The notes under the pieces are model-generated. The model was not told where the DNA came from. It saw only the letters and a program-made list of their open reading frames with translations, and did no database searches. Below are positions 36,348 to 44,520 of a stretch of 64,000 bases of DNA, one piece after another; position 1 is the stretch's first letter, and each line of letters starts with the position of its first letter. Made by a program: the position numbers and the translations under genes. The stretch is from Hydrocarboniphaga sp965279055 (GTDB lineage: Bacteria > Pseudomonadota > Gammaproteobacteria > Nevskiales > Nevskiaceae). The stretch spans positions 3,782,001 to 3,846,000 of the forward strand of contig NZ_OZ257125.1 in NCBI RefSeq assembly GCF_965279055.1, given 5' to 3'.

Positions 36348-37283
36348 TTACAGCTTGCCTTCCAGCTCCGGCACCGCGGTGAACAGATCGGCGACGAGGC
36401 CGTAGTCGGCGATCTCGAAGATCGGCGCTTCGGCGTCCTTGTTGATCGCCACGATCGTGCGCGCGTCCTTGATGCCGGCCAGGTGCTGGATCGCACCCGA
36501 GATGCCGGCGGCGATGTACAGCTCCGGCGCGATGATCTTGCCGGTCTGGCCGACCTGCAGATCGTTCGGCACGTAGCCCGAGTCAACGGCCGCGCGCGAT
36601 GCACCGACCGCCGCGCCCATCTTGTCGGCGAGGCTGTAGATGATCTTGAACGCGTCGCTGGAGCCCAGCGCGCGGCCGCCGGAGACCACCTTGCGCGCCG
36701 CCTGCAGGTCCGGACGCTCGCTCTTCTGCGCTTCCAGGCTGACGAAGCGGGTGTGCGTCGGCAGCGCCGCGCTGGTGCTGGCCGATTCGATCGCGGCGCT
36801 GCCGCCGGCGCCGACCGCGGTGAACGAGGCCAGACGCACCGTGGCGACGATCGCCGGGGATGCCGGGGCTTCGACCGTGACGATCGCGTTGCCGGCATAG
36901 GTCGGGCGATCGAAGCTGGTCGGGCTGTGCGCGACCATGATGTCCGACACCTGCTGCACGCCGAGCTTGGCCGACACGCGCGGCGCGGTGTCCTTGCCAA
37001 ACGCGGTGCCCGGAAACAGCACGTGGCTGTAGCCGGACGCCAGTTCGACGATCTGCGGCGCGTAGGTCGCGGCGAGGATGTCCTTGTTCGCGGCGGTCTC
37101 GACCTTCAGCACCTTGGTCACGCCGTCCAGCGTCGCCGCTTCGGTCGCAGCGGCGCCGACGTCGCTGCCCAGCAGCGCGACGACGATCTCGCCACCGATC
37201 TGCTTGGCGGCGGCCACGACCTTGGCCGTGGCGGAGTTCAACTTACCGTCGGAGATTTCTCCGATCACCAGAATCTTGGCCAT
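36348..37283 (-). CDS. etfA: Electron transfer flavoprotein alpha subunit
   Basis: FAD-binding half of the ETF heterodimer that takes electrons from acyl-CoA dehydrogenases and hands them to ETF-quinone oxidoreductase. In 311 residues the C-terminal FAD domain shows VSGGRALGSSDAFKII, PNDLQVGQTGKIIAPELYIA, GISGAIQHLAGIKDAR and INKDAEAPIFEIADYGLVAD. Normal length. It is directly downstream of etfB with the stop/start touching at 37283. Confidence 0.96.
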   Translation of the reverse strand: MAKILVIGEISDGKLNSATAKVVAAAKQIGGEIVVALLGSDVGAAATEAATLDGVTKVLKVETAANKDILAATYAPQIVELASGYSHVLFPGTAFGKDTAPRVSAKLGVQQVSDIMVAHSPTSFDRPTYAGNAIVTVEAPASPAIVATVRLASFTAVGAGGSAAIESASTSAALPTHTRFVSLEAQKSERPDLQAARKVVSGGRALGSSDAFKIIYSLADKMGAAVGASRAAVDSGYVPNDLQVGQTGKIIAPELYIAAGISGAIQHLAGIKDARTIVAINKDAEAPIFEIADYGLVADLFTAVPELEGKL

Positions 37284-38029
37284 TACACGAGCCCCTTTGC
37301 TTTGAGTGCGGATACCAGTTCATCGACCGTCTTCACGATCACGCCCTTGCTGCGCTTGGCGGGCGCCGTGGTCTTGGTGACCTTCAGCGACGCGCCCTTC
37401 TCGACGCCCAGGTCGGCGAAGCTGACCACTTCGATCGGCTTCTTCTTCGCCTTCATGATGTCCGGCAGCTTCAGGTAGCGCGGCTCGTTCAGACGAAGAT
37501 CCGTGGTGATCACCGCCGGCAGGTCCACTTCCAGCGTTTCCAGGCCGGCGTCGACTTCGCGCGTGACCTTGGCCTTGTCGCCTTCCAGTTCCACCTTGCT
37601 TGCGAACGTCGCCTGGGCGATGTCCAGCAGCGCGGCGACCATCTGGCCGGTCTGGTTGGCGTCGTCGTCGATCGCCTGCTTGCCGGCGAAAAACAGCTTG
37701 GCGTCTTCCTTCTTGAGCGCGGCGGCGAAAGCGCGCGCAGCCGTCAGCGGCTGGATGTCGCCTTCTTCCTTGATGTGGATCGCACGGTCGGCACCGAAGG
37801 CCAGCGCCGAGCGCAGGGTTTCTTCGTTCTTGGCGCCGCCGATGGTGATCGCGATGATCTCGCTGATCTTGCCTTTCTCTTTCAGACGAACCGCTTCTTC
37901 CATCGCGATTTCGTCGAACGGATTCATCGAATGCTTGACGCCGTCGGTGACCACACCCGAGCCGTCACTCTTCACCTGCACGCGGACGTTGTAGTCCACC
38001 ACTCGCTTGACGCTGACCAGTGCTTTCAT
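37283..38029 (-). CDS. etfB: Electron transfer flavoprotein beta subunit
   Basis: AMP-binding structural half of ETF. The 248 residues open MKALVSVKRVVDYNVRVQVK and contain VKHSMNPFDEIAMEEAVRLK, LFFAGKQAIDDDANQTGQMV and the signature VDAGLETLEVDLPAVITTDLRL (quoted here in two parts, VDAGLETLEVDLPA and VITTDLRLNEPRYLKLP). The lysine-rich C-terminal KRSKGVIVKTVDELV is usual. It is the first gene of the etfBA operon. Confidence 0.96.
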   Translation of the reverse strand: MKALVSVKRVVDYNVRVQVKSDGSGVVTDGVKHSMNPFDEIAMEEAVRLKEKGKISEIIAITIGGAKNEETLRSALAFGADRAIHIKEEGDIQPLTAARAFAAALKKEDAKLFFAGKQAIDDDANQTGQMVAALLDIAQATFASKVELEGDKAKVTREVDAGLETLEVDLPAVITTDLRLNEPRYLKLPDIMKAKKKPIEVVSFADLGVEKGASLKVTKTTAPAKRSKGVIVKTVDELVSALKAKGLV

Positions 38030-38124
38030 TCGCTCTCTCGATTCACTCAGCTATTGGTTGAGACATTTGGTGGGCGGCCACCTTAGCAAGGCTGGCAGAC
38101 ACCTGCCTACGTTGTTGCGACGAC

Positions 38125-39804
38125 CTACATGTTCGGATAATTGGGGCCGCCGTTACCCTCGGGCGCGATCCAGGTGATGTTCTGGGCCGGGTCCTTGATA
38201 TCGCAAGTCTTGCAGTGCACGCAGTTCTGCGCATTGATCTGGAAGCGCTTGTCGCCGGTCGCAGCGGTCACTACCTCGTAGACGCCGGCCGGGCAGTAGC
38301 GCTGCGCCGGCTCATCAAACATCGGCAGATTCTTGCCGATCGGCACGCTCGGGTCGGTCAGCTTCAGATGTACCGGCTGATCTTCCTCGTGGTTGGTGCT
38401 CGACAGGAATACCGACGACAGCTTGTCGAAGCTGAGCTTGTTGTCCGGCTTGGGGTAGACGATTTTCTCGGACTCCGACGCCAGCTTCAGCGTCTCGTGA
38501 TCCGGCTTCAGGTCACGCAGATGCCAGGGCGCCTTGCTACCGAACAGCTTCTGCTCGATCCAGTTGATGGTGCCGCCGATCAGCGCGCCGAACTTGTGGA
38601 TCGCGGCGCCGAAGCTCTTGCTCTTGTACAGCTCGTCGTAGAGCCAGCTGGCCTTGAACTTGTCCGGATAGCCGGTCAGCGTGTCGCCGCCTTCCGAGCC
38701 CGCCTGCAGCTTGTCGGCGATGGCTTCGGCGGCGAGCATGCCGCTCTTCATCGCGGTGTGGCTGCCCTTGATCTTGGCGAAGTTCAGCATGCCGGCGTCG
38801 TCGCCGATCAGCGCGCCGCCCGGGAACACCAGCTTGGGCAGCGCGTTCAGGCCGCCCTTGACGATCGCACGCGCGCCGTAGCTGAGGCGCTTGCCGCCTT
38901 CCAGATACTTGGCCGCGACCGGGTGATGCTTGAAGCGCTGGAACTCGTCGAACGGCGACAGGTAGGGATTGCTGTACGACAGGTCGACGATCAGGCCGAC
39001 GACCACCTGGTTGTTCTCCAGGTGATACAGGAACGAGCCGCCGGTATTGGCGGTGCCGACCACGTCCAGCGGCCAGCCGGCGCCGTGCACGACCAGGCCC
39101 ATTTCATGTCGGGCCGGCTCGATTTCCCAAATTTCCTTCAGGCCGATCGCGTAGTGCTGCGGGTCCGCGTCGCTGGCCAGGTTGTAGCGCTCGATCAGGC
39201 GCTTGCCGAGATGGCCGCGGCAGCCTTCGGAGAACAGCGTGTACTTGGCGCGCAGCTCCATGCCCGGCGCGTAGTCGGCCTTGTGCTCGCCGTTGTGACC
39301 GACACCGAGGTCGCCGATCTGCACGCCGCGAACGATGTTCTGCTCGTCGATCAGTACTTCCTGCGCGGCGAAGCCGGGGTAGATTTCGACGCCCAGACCT
39401 TCCGCCTGCGTCGCCAGCCAGCGGCACAGGTTGCCGAGCGAGATCACGTAGTTGCCGTGATTGTGCATCGTCGTCGGGATCATGAAGTCGAGGAACTTGA
39501 ACGACTTCGCGGCGCTGTAGAACAGATGCAGTTCGTCGCGCTTGACCGGCGCATTCAGCGGCGCGCCCAGCTCTTTCCAGTTCGGGAACAGCTCGTTGAG
39601 CGCGCGCGGCTCGAACACCGCGCCGGACAGAATGTGGGCGCCGACTTCGGAGCCTTTTTCAACGACGCAGACGCTGATTTCCTGGCCCCGCTCGGTGGCG
39701 AGCTGCTTGAGCCGGCAAGCCGCGGCGAGTCCCGAAGGACCGGCGCCGACGATCAGTACGTCGTACTCCATTACGTCCCGTTCGACGGGCGTGTCTACCG
39801 ACAT
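38125..39804 (-). CDS. Electron transfer flavoprotein-ubiquinone oxidoreductase
   Basis: Membrane-associated iron-sulfur flavoprotein passing electrons from ETF to ubiquinone. ATG 39804 is preferred because GGAG precedes it and it starts just before the FAD site (YDVLIVGAGPSGLAAACRLK); the in-frame extension to 39954 lacks support. The 559-residue protein contains SGAVFEPRALNELFPNWKE, FSEGCRGHLGKRLIERYNL and the C-terminal [4Fe-4S] segment INAQNCVHCKTCDIKDPAQ. Clustered with etfBA, it completes the ETF branch, probably for fatty-acid or dicarboxylate oxidation. Confidence 0.95.
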   Translation of the reverse strand: MSVDTPVERDVMEYDVLIVGAGPSGLAAACRLKQLATERGQEISVCVVEKGSEVGAHILSGAVFEPRALNELFPNWKELGAPLNAPVKRDELHLFYSAAKSFKFLDFMIPTTMHNHGNYVISLGNLCRWLATQAEGLGVEIYPGFAAQEVLIDEQNIVRGVQIGDLGVGHNGEHKADYAPGMELRAKYTLFSEGCRGHLGKRLIERYNLASDADPQHYAIGLKEIWEIEPARHEMGLVVHGAGWPLDVVGTANTGGSFLYHLENNQVVVGLIVDLSYSNPYLSPFDEFQRFKHHPVAAKYLEGGKRLSYGARAIVKGGLNALPKLVFPGGALIGDDAGMLNFAKIKGSHTAMKSGMLAAEAIADKLQAGSEGGDTLTGYPDKFKASWLYDELYKSKSFGAAIHKFGALIGGTINWIEQKLFGSKAPWHLRDLKPDHETLKLASESEKIVYPKPDNKLSFDKLSSVFLSSTNHEEDQPVHLKLTDPSVPIGKNLPMFDEPAQRYCPAGVYEVVTAATGDKRFQINAQNCVHCKTCDIKDPAQNITWIAPEGNGGPNYPNM

Positions 39805-39990
39805 TCTGGTAACTCCGAGGTGGATTCGTGGATCTGGGTCCGCCCGGGTGGCTGGGCCACCGGGCGCCTGGCGGAATCCGCAGGGCGGTCCCCCTGTGGA
39901 GGCCATGCCTCCGCAGCGCCCACTATTATCCCATTGCTGCGGGCGCCGGGCCAAGCCTTAAGCGCCCACCATCGGCGGCCGGAGAGCCCC
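39805..39990. other. Upstream region of ETF-QO with a GC-rich stem-loop
   Basis: A near-palindrome (CGCCCGGGTGGC...GGCCACCGGGCG, about 39841-39866) lies between pgpA and ETF-QO. It has no T-run. No other gene seen. Confidence 0.4.
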
Positions 39991-40566
39991 CTACGGCAAC
40001 GCGACCCCGGCGAATCGCATCGCCAGGTACAGCACCGCGGCCGAGGCCAGGCCAGCCAGGCCGTCGTCGAGCATCACGCCGAGGCCACCATGGACACGCC
40101 GGTCCAGCCAGCCGATCGGCCAGGGCTTGAGGATGTCGAATACCCGGAACAGGCCGAACGCCAGCGGCAGCCAGGCCAGCGACACCAGCGCCAGGTAGTG
40201 ATAGGCCAGCACCAGCGGCGCCGCGGCGATCAGAAAACCGACGATCTCGTCGAACACGAAGCCGGGGTAGTCGCTGACATGCAGCAGCCGAGCGCTCTCG
40301 CCGGTGGCCCAGCAGCCGAACACGAACAGCAGCGCGCAGGCGGCGAGGTAGTACGGCCAGGTTAGCGCCGACAGCAGCAGGTACAGCGGCACCGCGGCCA
40401 GGGTGCCCCAGGTGCCGGGCGCATGCTTGGCCAGGCCGGAGCCGAAACCGAAGCTGATCAGGTGCACCGGCGTGCTCAGGATCAGCCGCACCGGGGGCGG
40501 CGGAATCGCATCGAACTTGTCGCGCTGGCGCTGGGCCATGGCGTTTTTCAGGGAGGCTTTTTTCAT
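39991..40566 (-). CDS. pgpA: Phosphatidylglycerophosphatase A
   Basis: Membrane enzyme dephosphorylating phosphatidylglycerol phosphate. From ATG 40566, 191 residues; the start overlaps the thiL stop as ATGA. Family motifs are FGFGSGLAKHAPGTWGTLAA, PGFVFDEIVGFL with the metal-binding acidic residues, and FRVFDILKPWPIGWLDRRV followed by GGLGVMLDDGLAGL. About three to four membrane helices. The long upstream in-frame extension is a shadow of thiL. Confidence 0.94.
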   Translation of the reverse strand: MKKASLKNAMAQRQRDKFDAIPPPPVRLILSTPVHLISFGFGSGLAKHAPGTWGTLAAVPLYLLLSALTWPYYLAACALLFVFGCWATGESARLLHVSDYPGFVFDEIVGFLIAAAPLVLAYHYLALVSLAWLPLAFGLFRVFDILKPWPIGWLDRRVHGGLGVMLDDGLAGLASAAVLYLAMRFAGVALP

Positions 40567-41525
40567 GTGAAGTGACGATAGCCGAGTTCGCTTACCGCCA
40601 GCGGTGCGCCGTGCACGTCGACCACGCCGAGGCCGCTGCCAGCTTCGATCTCGCCGATATCGGTGAGCGCGCAGCCCAGCGCGGCCGCGCGACGCCGCGC
40701 CTCGCTCAGCTGCGACGGCGCAATGCACAGGCACAGTTCGTAATCGTCGCCGCCGGCGAGTTGCAGCCGTGCGCGATCGGCGGCTGGCGCCAGGCGATCA
40801 AACGCGGTCGAGGCCGGCAGCCGCGCCGCATAAACATGCGCGCCGACGCCGCTGGCCTTGAGCACGTGCGACAGATCGGCGGCGAGACCGTCGGAGAGAT
40901 CGATCGCCGCATGCGCGATCTCGCGCAGCGCCTCGCCCAGCGCCAGCCGCGGCGTCGGCCGGTCCAGCCGCGCGCGCAGGCTCGGCGCGTCGTCGGCGCG
41001 TGAATCGTCGCCGGCGCGCCAGCGATCCAGCGCCAGTGCCGCGTCGCCCAGCGTGCCGCTGACGCAGACCCGATCCCCGGCCCGCGCGCCGCTGCGGCGC
41101 AGTGCGCCGCCGGCCGGCACGATGCCGAGCGCGGTGATGGTGATGCTCAGCGGCCCGCGCGTGGTGTCGCCGCCGACCAGGTGCACGCCGGCCTGATCGG
41201 CGAGCTGCTTGAGGCCGTCGGCGAAGCCGGCGAGCCAGCTTTCATCAGCTTGCGGCACTGCCAGCGCGAGCGTGAACCAGCGCGCCCTGGCGCCCATCGC
41301 GGCGAGGTCGGAGAGGTTTACCGCCAGCGCCTTCCAGCCGACGTCGAACGCGCGGCTTTCTTCGGGGAAATGGCGGCCACTGATCAGCGTGTCGCTGGTG
41401 ATCGCCAGCTCGTAGCCCGGCGGCGGCGCCAGCAGCGCGCAGTCGTCGCCGATGCCGAGCACGACGTCGTCGGCCGCGCCCGACAGCGGCGCGAAATAGC
41501 GGCGGATCAGTTCGAACTCGTCCAT
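40563..41525 (-). CDS. thiL: Thiamine-monophosphate kinase
   Basis: Phosphorylates thiamine monophosphate to the diphosphate cofactor. ATG 41525 begins MDEFELIRRYFAPL, as usual for ThiL (320 aa). Metal/nucleotide motifs: VVLGIGDDCALL, FPEESRAFDVGWKALAVNLS DLAAMGA-type region, GGDTTRGPLSIT and the ALDLSDGLAADL-like AAIDLSDGLAADLSH. Coupled to pgpA downstream; a REP pair separates it from nusB. Confidence 0.94.
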   Translation of the reverse strand: MDEFELIRRYFAPLSGAADDVVLGIGDDCALLAPPPGYELAITSDTLISGRHFPEESRAFDVGWKALAVNLSDLAAMGARARWFTLALAVPQADESWLAGFADGLKQLADQAGVHLVGGDTTRGPLSITITALGIVPAGGALRRSGARAGDRVCVSGTLGDAALALDRWRAGDDSRADDAPSLRARLDRPTPRLALGEALREIAHAAIDLSDGLAADLSHVLKASGVGAHVYAARLPASTAFDRLAPAADRARLQLAGGDDYELCLCIAPSQLSEARRRAAALGCALTDIGEIEAGSGLGVVDVHGAPLAVSELGYRHFT

Positions 41526-41568
41526 GGATCGATTTTCGGGCTCGGAACCCACTTCCAGGCGAACCACT

Positions 41569-41634
41569 GTAGGAGCGGACCCTGTCTGCGACTCAGGCCC
41601 ATCCGACGCAGTCGCGGACAGGGTCCGCTCCTAC
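41569..41634. repeat. REP palindrome pair, GTAG family (copy 5)
   Basis: Inverted arms in the nusB-thiL gap; the left arm carries one mismatch (CTGTCTGCG). Confidence 0.85.
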
Positions 41635-41643
41635 AGTGCGGTA

Positions 41644-42099
41644 TCAATAACCCGCGCCGATCTCGCTGCCCCGCGCATCGCGCGCCAGCTTGTCGAGCAC
41701 GCCGTTGACGAACTTGTAGCCTTCCTCGGCGCCGAAGATCTTGGCCAGGTTCACCGCCTCGTTGACGACGACTTTCCACGGCACTTCGATCTTGTATTTG
41801 AGCTCGTAGGCGCCGAGCAGCAGCACCGCGTGCTCCACCGGGTCGAGCTGGTTCAGCGGCCTGTCCAGATGCGGCACCAGCATCATCGTCAGATCCGGCG
41901 CCTGGTCGACGACACCTTTCAGCAGTTCGTTGAAATACTCGCCGTCGGCGCGGCCCAGACCTTCGGGCTGTTCGCGGAACTGCGTCAGCATGCCTTCCGG
42001 CGGCGTCTCGTTGACCAGCCACTGATACAGCGCCTGCACGGTGAGACGGCGCGCCAGACCGCGGCGGCTTTGCGAACCCTGGTATGCCTGTTCGCTCAC
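41644..42099 (-). CDS. nusB: Transcription antitermination protein NusB
   Basis: RNA-binding partner of NusE/S10 in rRNA antitermination. The real start is GTG 42099 with AGGAGCG upstream, giving 151 residues (VSEQAYQGSQSRRGLARRL). The conserved LTVQALYQWLVNE, QLDPVEHAVLLLGAYELKY, EVPWKVVVNEAVNLAKIFG and GYKFVNGVLDKLARD are present. The longer frame reaching 42606 belongs to the shifted ribH. It overlaps the ribH stop by four bases (GTGA). Confidence 0.94.
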   Translation of the reverse strand: MSEQAYQGSQSRRGLARRLTVQALYQWLVNETPPEGMLTQFREQPEGLGRADGEYFNELLKGVVDQAPDLTMMLVPHLDRPLNQLDPVEHAVLLLGAYELKYKIEVPWKVVVNEAVNLAKIFGAEEGYKFVNGVLDKLARDARGSEIGAGY

Positions 42100-42591
42100 G
42101 CGACGCTCCTGGCCAGCTTGATCATGTCGAGGGTGGCGGCCGCCGCCTCGTAACCCTTGTTGTCGCGGCCGGGGCCGGCGCGATCGTGCGCCTGCTGCGC
42201 GGTGTTGACGGTAAGCACGCCGAACGCGACCGGGCGGCCATGCTTGAGCTGCACGTCCATCAGGCCGCGCGCGCATTCGCCGGCGACGTATTCGAAGTGC
42301 GGCGTGTCGCCGCGGATCACCGCGCCGAGCACGATCACGCCGTCGTAACGTCCGGCGGCGAGGATGCGATCCGCCGCCAGAGGCAACTCGAACGCGCCGG
42401 GCGCGCGGAATTCCTGCACGTGTTCGGCGGCAATGCCCCAGTCCGCTCAGGCAGCGGCGCGCGCCGGCCAGCAGCGGCTCGATGATGTCGGTGTTCCACT
42501 GCGTCGCGCAGATGGCGATGCGCACGCCGGTCAGATCACCGGCCTGGGCTGCGGGCGCCGAGTAGCCGGTCTTCCCTGGGATATTGGTCAT
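42096..42591 (-). pseudogene. ribH: Lumazine synthase (RibH) with an apparent one-base frameshift
   Basis: Lumazine synthase joins the DHBP and pyrimidine precursors just before riboflavin synthase. The N-terminal part (MTNIPGKTGY... VRIAICATQWNTDIIEPLLA) is in one frame; the rest (EHVQEFRAPGAFELPLAADR, IVLGAVIRGDTPHFEYVAGE, VAFGVLTVNTAQQAHDRAG) is in another. Removing one G from the GGGG run (plus-strand CCCC at 42436-42439) restores a smooth GARRCLSGLGIAAEHVQEF. Catalytic His in the FGVLT / DTPHFEYV regions is intact. So this is either a sequencing or assembly error, or a true frameshift with another RibH elsewhere. The start could also be 42606. Confidence 0.8.
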
Positions 42592-42622
42592 TGAGCCTGT
42601 CGACATAAAAGAGCGTTTGTCT

Positions 42623-42728
42623 CCTTCCCCCGCGTAGCGGGGGAAGGTCGGGATGGGGGCGAAGCGGAGAGAGCCAATCCGCTACGACTCGCCCCCACCC
42701 TAGCCCTCCCCCGCTTCGCGGGGGAGGG
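42623..42728. repeat. Family C variant repeat before ribH
   Basis: CCTTCCCCCGCGTAGCGGGGGAAGG and CCCTCCCCCGCTTCGCGGGGGAGGG: the same layout with a different core. A short single stem of this type also lies at 49120. Confidence 0.75.
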
Positions 42729-42745
42729 AATATTCAAAGGGACGT

Positions 42746-43906
42746 TCAATCACAGGGAACGTATTCGAGCACTTCCAGACCGAACCCGGACAGCGCATGC
42801 ATGCGCTTGGGCGCCGACAGCACGCGCATCTTGCGCACGCCGACGTCGGCCAGGATCTGCGCGCCGATGCCGTAGGTGTGCAGCGTCTTCGGGTCCGCGG
42901 TGCTGTTGTGATCGGCTTCGGTGATCTTGTGCAGGCCGACGATCTGCTGCACCAGTTCACGCGGCGATTCCGGCTTGCGCAGCAGCACGACGACGCCATT
43001 GCCCTCGTCGGCGATGCGCTTGAGCGCGCGCTTCAGCGGCCAGCCGAAATGCTCGTTCTCGACGCCGAGCACGTCGGCCAGCGTATTGCGGATATGCACG
43101 CGCACCAGCGTCGGCGCGTTGGGCTTGATGTTGCCCCTGACCATCGCCAGGTGGACCGTGTTGTCGACCGTGTCCTGGAACGTCACCAGGCGGAAGTCGC
43201 CGAACTCGGTCTTCACCGTGGTCTCGGCGACGCGCTCGACGGTGTGCTCGTTGTCGAGGCGATAGCGGATCAGGTCGGCGATCGTGCCGATCTTGAGGTC
43301 GTGCTCGCGCGCAAAGATTTCCAGATCGGGACGGCGCGCCATGCTGCCGTCCTCGTTGAGGATCTCGCAGATCACCGCGGCCGGCTCCAGCCCGGCCATG
43401 CGCGCCAGATCGCAACCCGCCTCGGTGTGGCCAGCACGCGCCAGCACGCCGCCGGGCTGCGCGGTCAGCGGGAAAATGTGGCCGGGCTGCACCAGATCCT
43501 GCGGCTGCGCGTCGCGTTTGACCGCGGTGCGGATCGTGTGCGCCCGGTCGAACGCGGAAATGCCGGTGGTGACGCCGGTGGCGGCCTCGATCGACACCGT
43601 GAACGCGGTGGCGAACTGGGTGCCGTTGTCGGCGACCATCGGCGGCAGGCGCAGCTGCTTGCAGCGCTGCTCGCTCAAGGTCAGGCAGATCAGGCCGCGG
43701 GCGAAACGCGCCATGAAGTTGATGTCTTCCGGCCGCACCTTCTCGGCGGCCATGACCACGTCGCCTTCGTTTTCGCGGTCTTCGTCGTCCATCAGCACGA
43801 CCATCTTGCCGGCCTTGAAGTCGGCGACGATTTCCTCGACCGAGTTCAGCGTGCGGCTGCGCAGCGACTCGTTGGCGGGACTCAGGGTTTTGACGGATGC
43901 GTTCAT
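42746..43906 (-). CDS. ribB: 3,4-dihydroxy-2-butanone-4-phosphate synthase with degenerate GCH II domain (RibBX-type)
   Basis: The 386-residue protein has a full N-terminal DHBP synthase (about 20-215): MDDEDRENEGDVVMAAE, RFARGLICLTLSEQRCKQL, DRAHTIRTAVKRDAQPQDL, GHTEAGCDLARMAGLEPAA. The C-terminal half is shaped like GTP cyclohydrolase II (TEFGDFRLVTFQDTVDNTVH, THTYGIGAQIL-like LHTYGIGAQILADVGVRKM) but lacks the zinc-binding SECLTGD...RCDCG cysteines; the equivalent region reads VRVHIRNTLADVLGVEN. It should therefore make DHBP only, as described for RibBX proteins, and a separate RibA is needed elsewhere. It follows ribE by six bases. Confidence 0.88.
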   Translation of the reverse strand: MNASVKTLSPANESLRSRTLNSVEEIVADFKAGKMVVLMDDEDRENEGDVVMAAEKVRPEDINFMARFARGLICLTLSEQRCKQLRLPPMVADNGTQFATAFTVSIEAATGVTTGISAFDRAHTIRTAVKRDAQPQDLVQPGHIFPLTAQPGGVLARAGHTEAGCDLARMAGLEPAAVICEILNEDGSMARRPDLEIFAREHDLKIGTIADLIRYRLDNEHTVERVAETTVKTEFGDFRLVTFQDTVDNTVHLAMVRGNIKPNAPTLVRVHIRNTLADVLGVENEHFGWPLKRALKRIADEGNGVVVLLRKPESPRELVQQIVGLHKITEADHNSTADPKTLHTYGIGAQILADVGVRKMRVLSAPKRMHALSGFGLEVLEYVPCD

Positions 43907-43912
43907 GGGGCT

Positions 43913-44518
43913 CTACTCCTCACCTGCTCGGGCGGCGAGCAGACGTTCCAGATATCGGGCAATCAGATCAACTTCCAGGTTGACCGCGTCGCTGACCTGC
44001 AGGCTGCCGAGCGTGGTGTGCGTCAGCGTCTGCGGGATGATGTTAACTCCAAAGCGCCGGCCCTCGACCTCGTTGACGGTCAGGCTAACGCCGTTGATCG
44101 TGATCGAGCCCTTGCGCGCGATGTAGCGCGCCAGCTCCTGCGGCACCTCGAACAGCATGCGCCAGCTGCGCGCGTCCTCGCGTCGTTCGATCAGACGGCC
44201 CAGGCCGTCGACATGACCGCTGACCATGTGGCCGCCGAGCGGCTTGTGTGCGGTCAGCGCCTTTTCCAGGTTGACCGGCATGTTCTGCGCCCAGCTGCCG
44301 GCCGTGGTCGCGCCCAGGGTTTCGCCGGACAGGTCGGCGTCGAAGCCCTGTTCATACAGCTTGATCGCGGTCAGGCAGACGCCGTTGCAGGCAATGCTGT
44401 CGCCGAGGGCGACGCCTTTCAGATAGCCGTCGCCGGACTCGAAGCGCAGGCGGCGGTCGCCGCCGATGTTCTCGATCGCGGTGATGCGGCCCACGGATTC
44501 GACGATGCCGGTAAACAT
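43913..44518 (-). CDS. ribE: Riboflavin synthase alpha chain
   Basis: Dismutates two 6,7-dimethyl-8-ribityllumazines to riboflavin (ribC in E. coli naming). The 201 residues carry the two internal lumazine-binding repeats: MFTGIVESVGRITAIENIGG with GDSIACNGVCLTAI, and GHMVSGHVDGLGRLIER with KGSITINGVSLTVNEV. The start is ATG 44518, two bases after the ribD stop, with its ribosome-binding site inside the end of ribD. Confidence 0.96.
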   Translation of the reverse strand: MFTGIVESVGRITAIENIGGDRRLRFESGDGYLKGVALGDSIACNGVCLTAIKLYEQGFDADLSGETLGATTAGSWAQNMPVNLEKALTAHKPLGGHMVSGHVDGLGRLIERREDARSWRMLFEVPQELARYIARKGSITINGVSLTVNEVEGRRFGVNIIPQTLTHTTLGSLQVSDAVNLEVDLIARYLERLLAARAGEE

Positions 44519-44520
44519 GC

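Noticed and set aside
42096..42591. Programmed ribosomal frameshifting in ribH
   Set aside because: No slippery heptamer followed by a pseudoknot is evident, and one base in a G run explains the break more simply.
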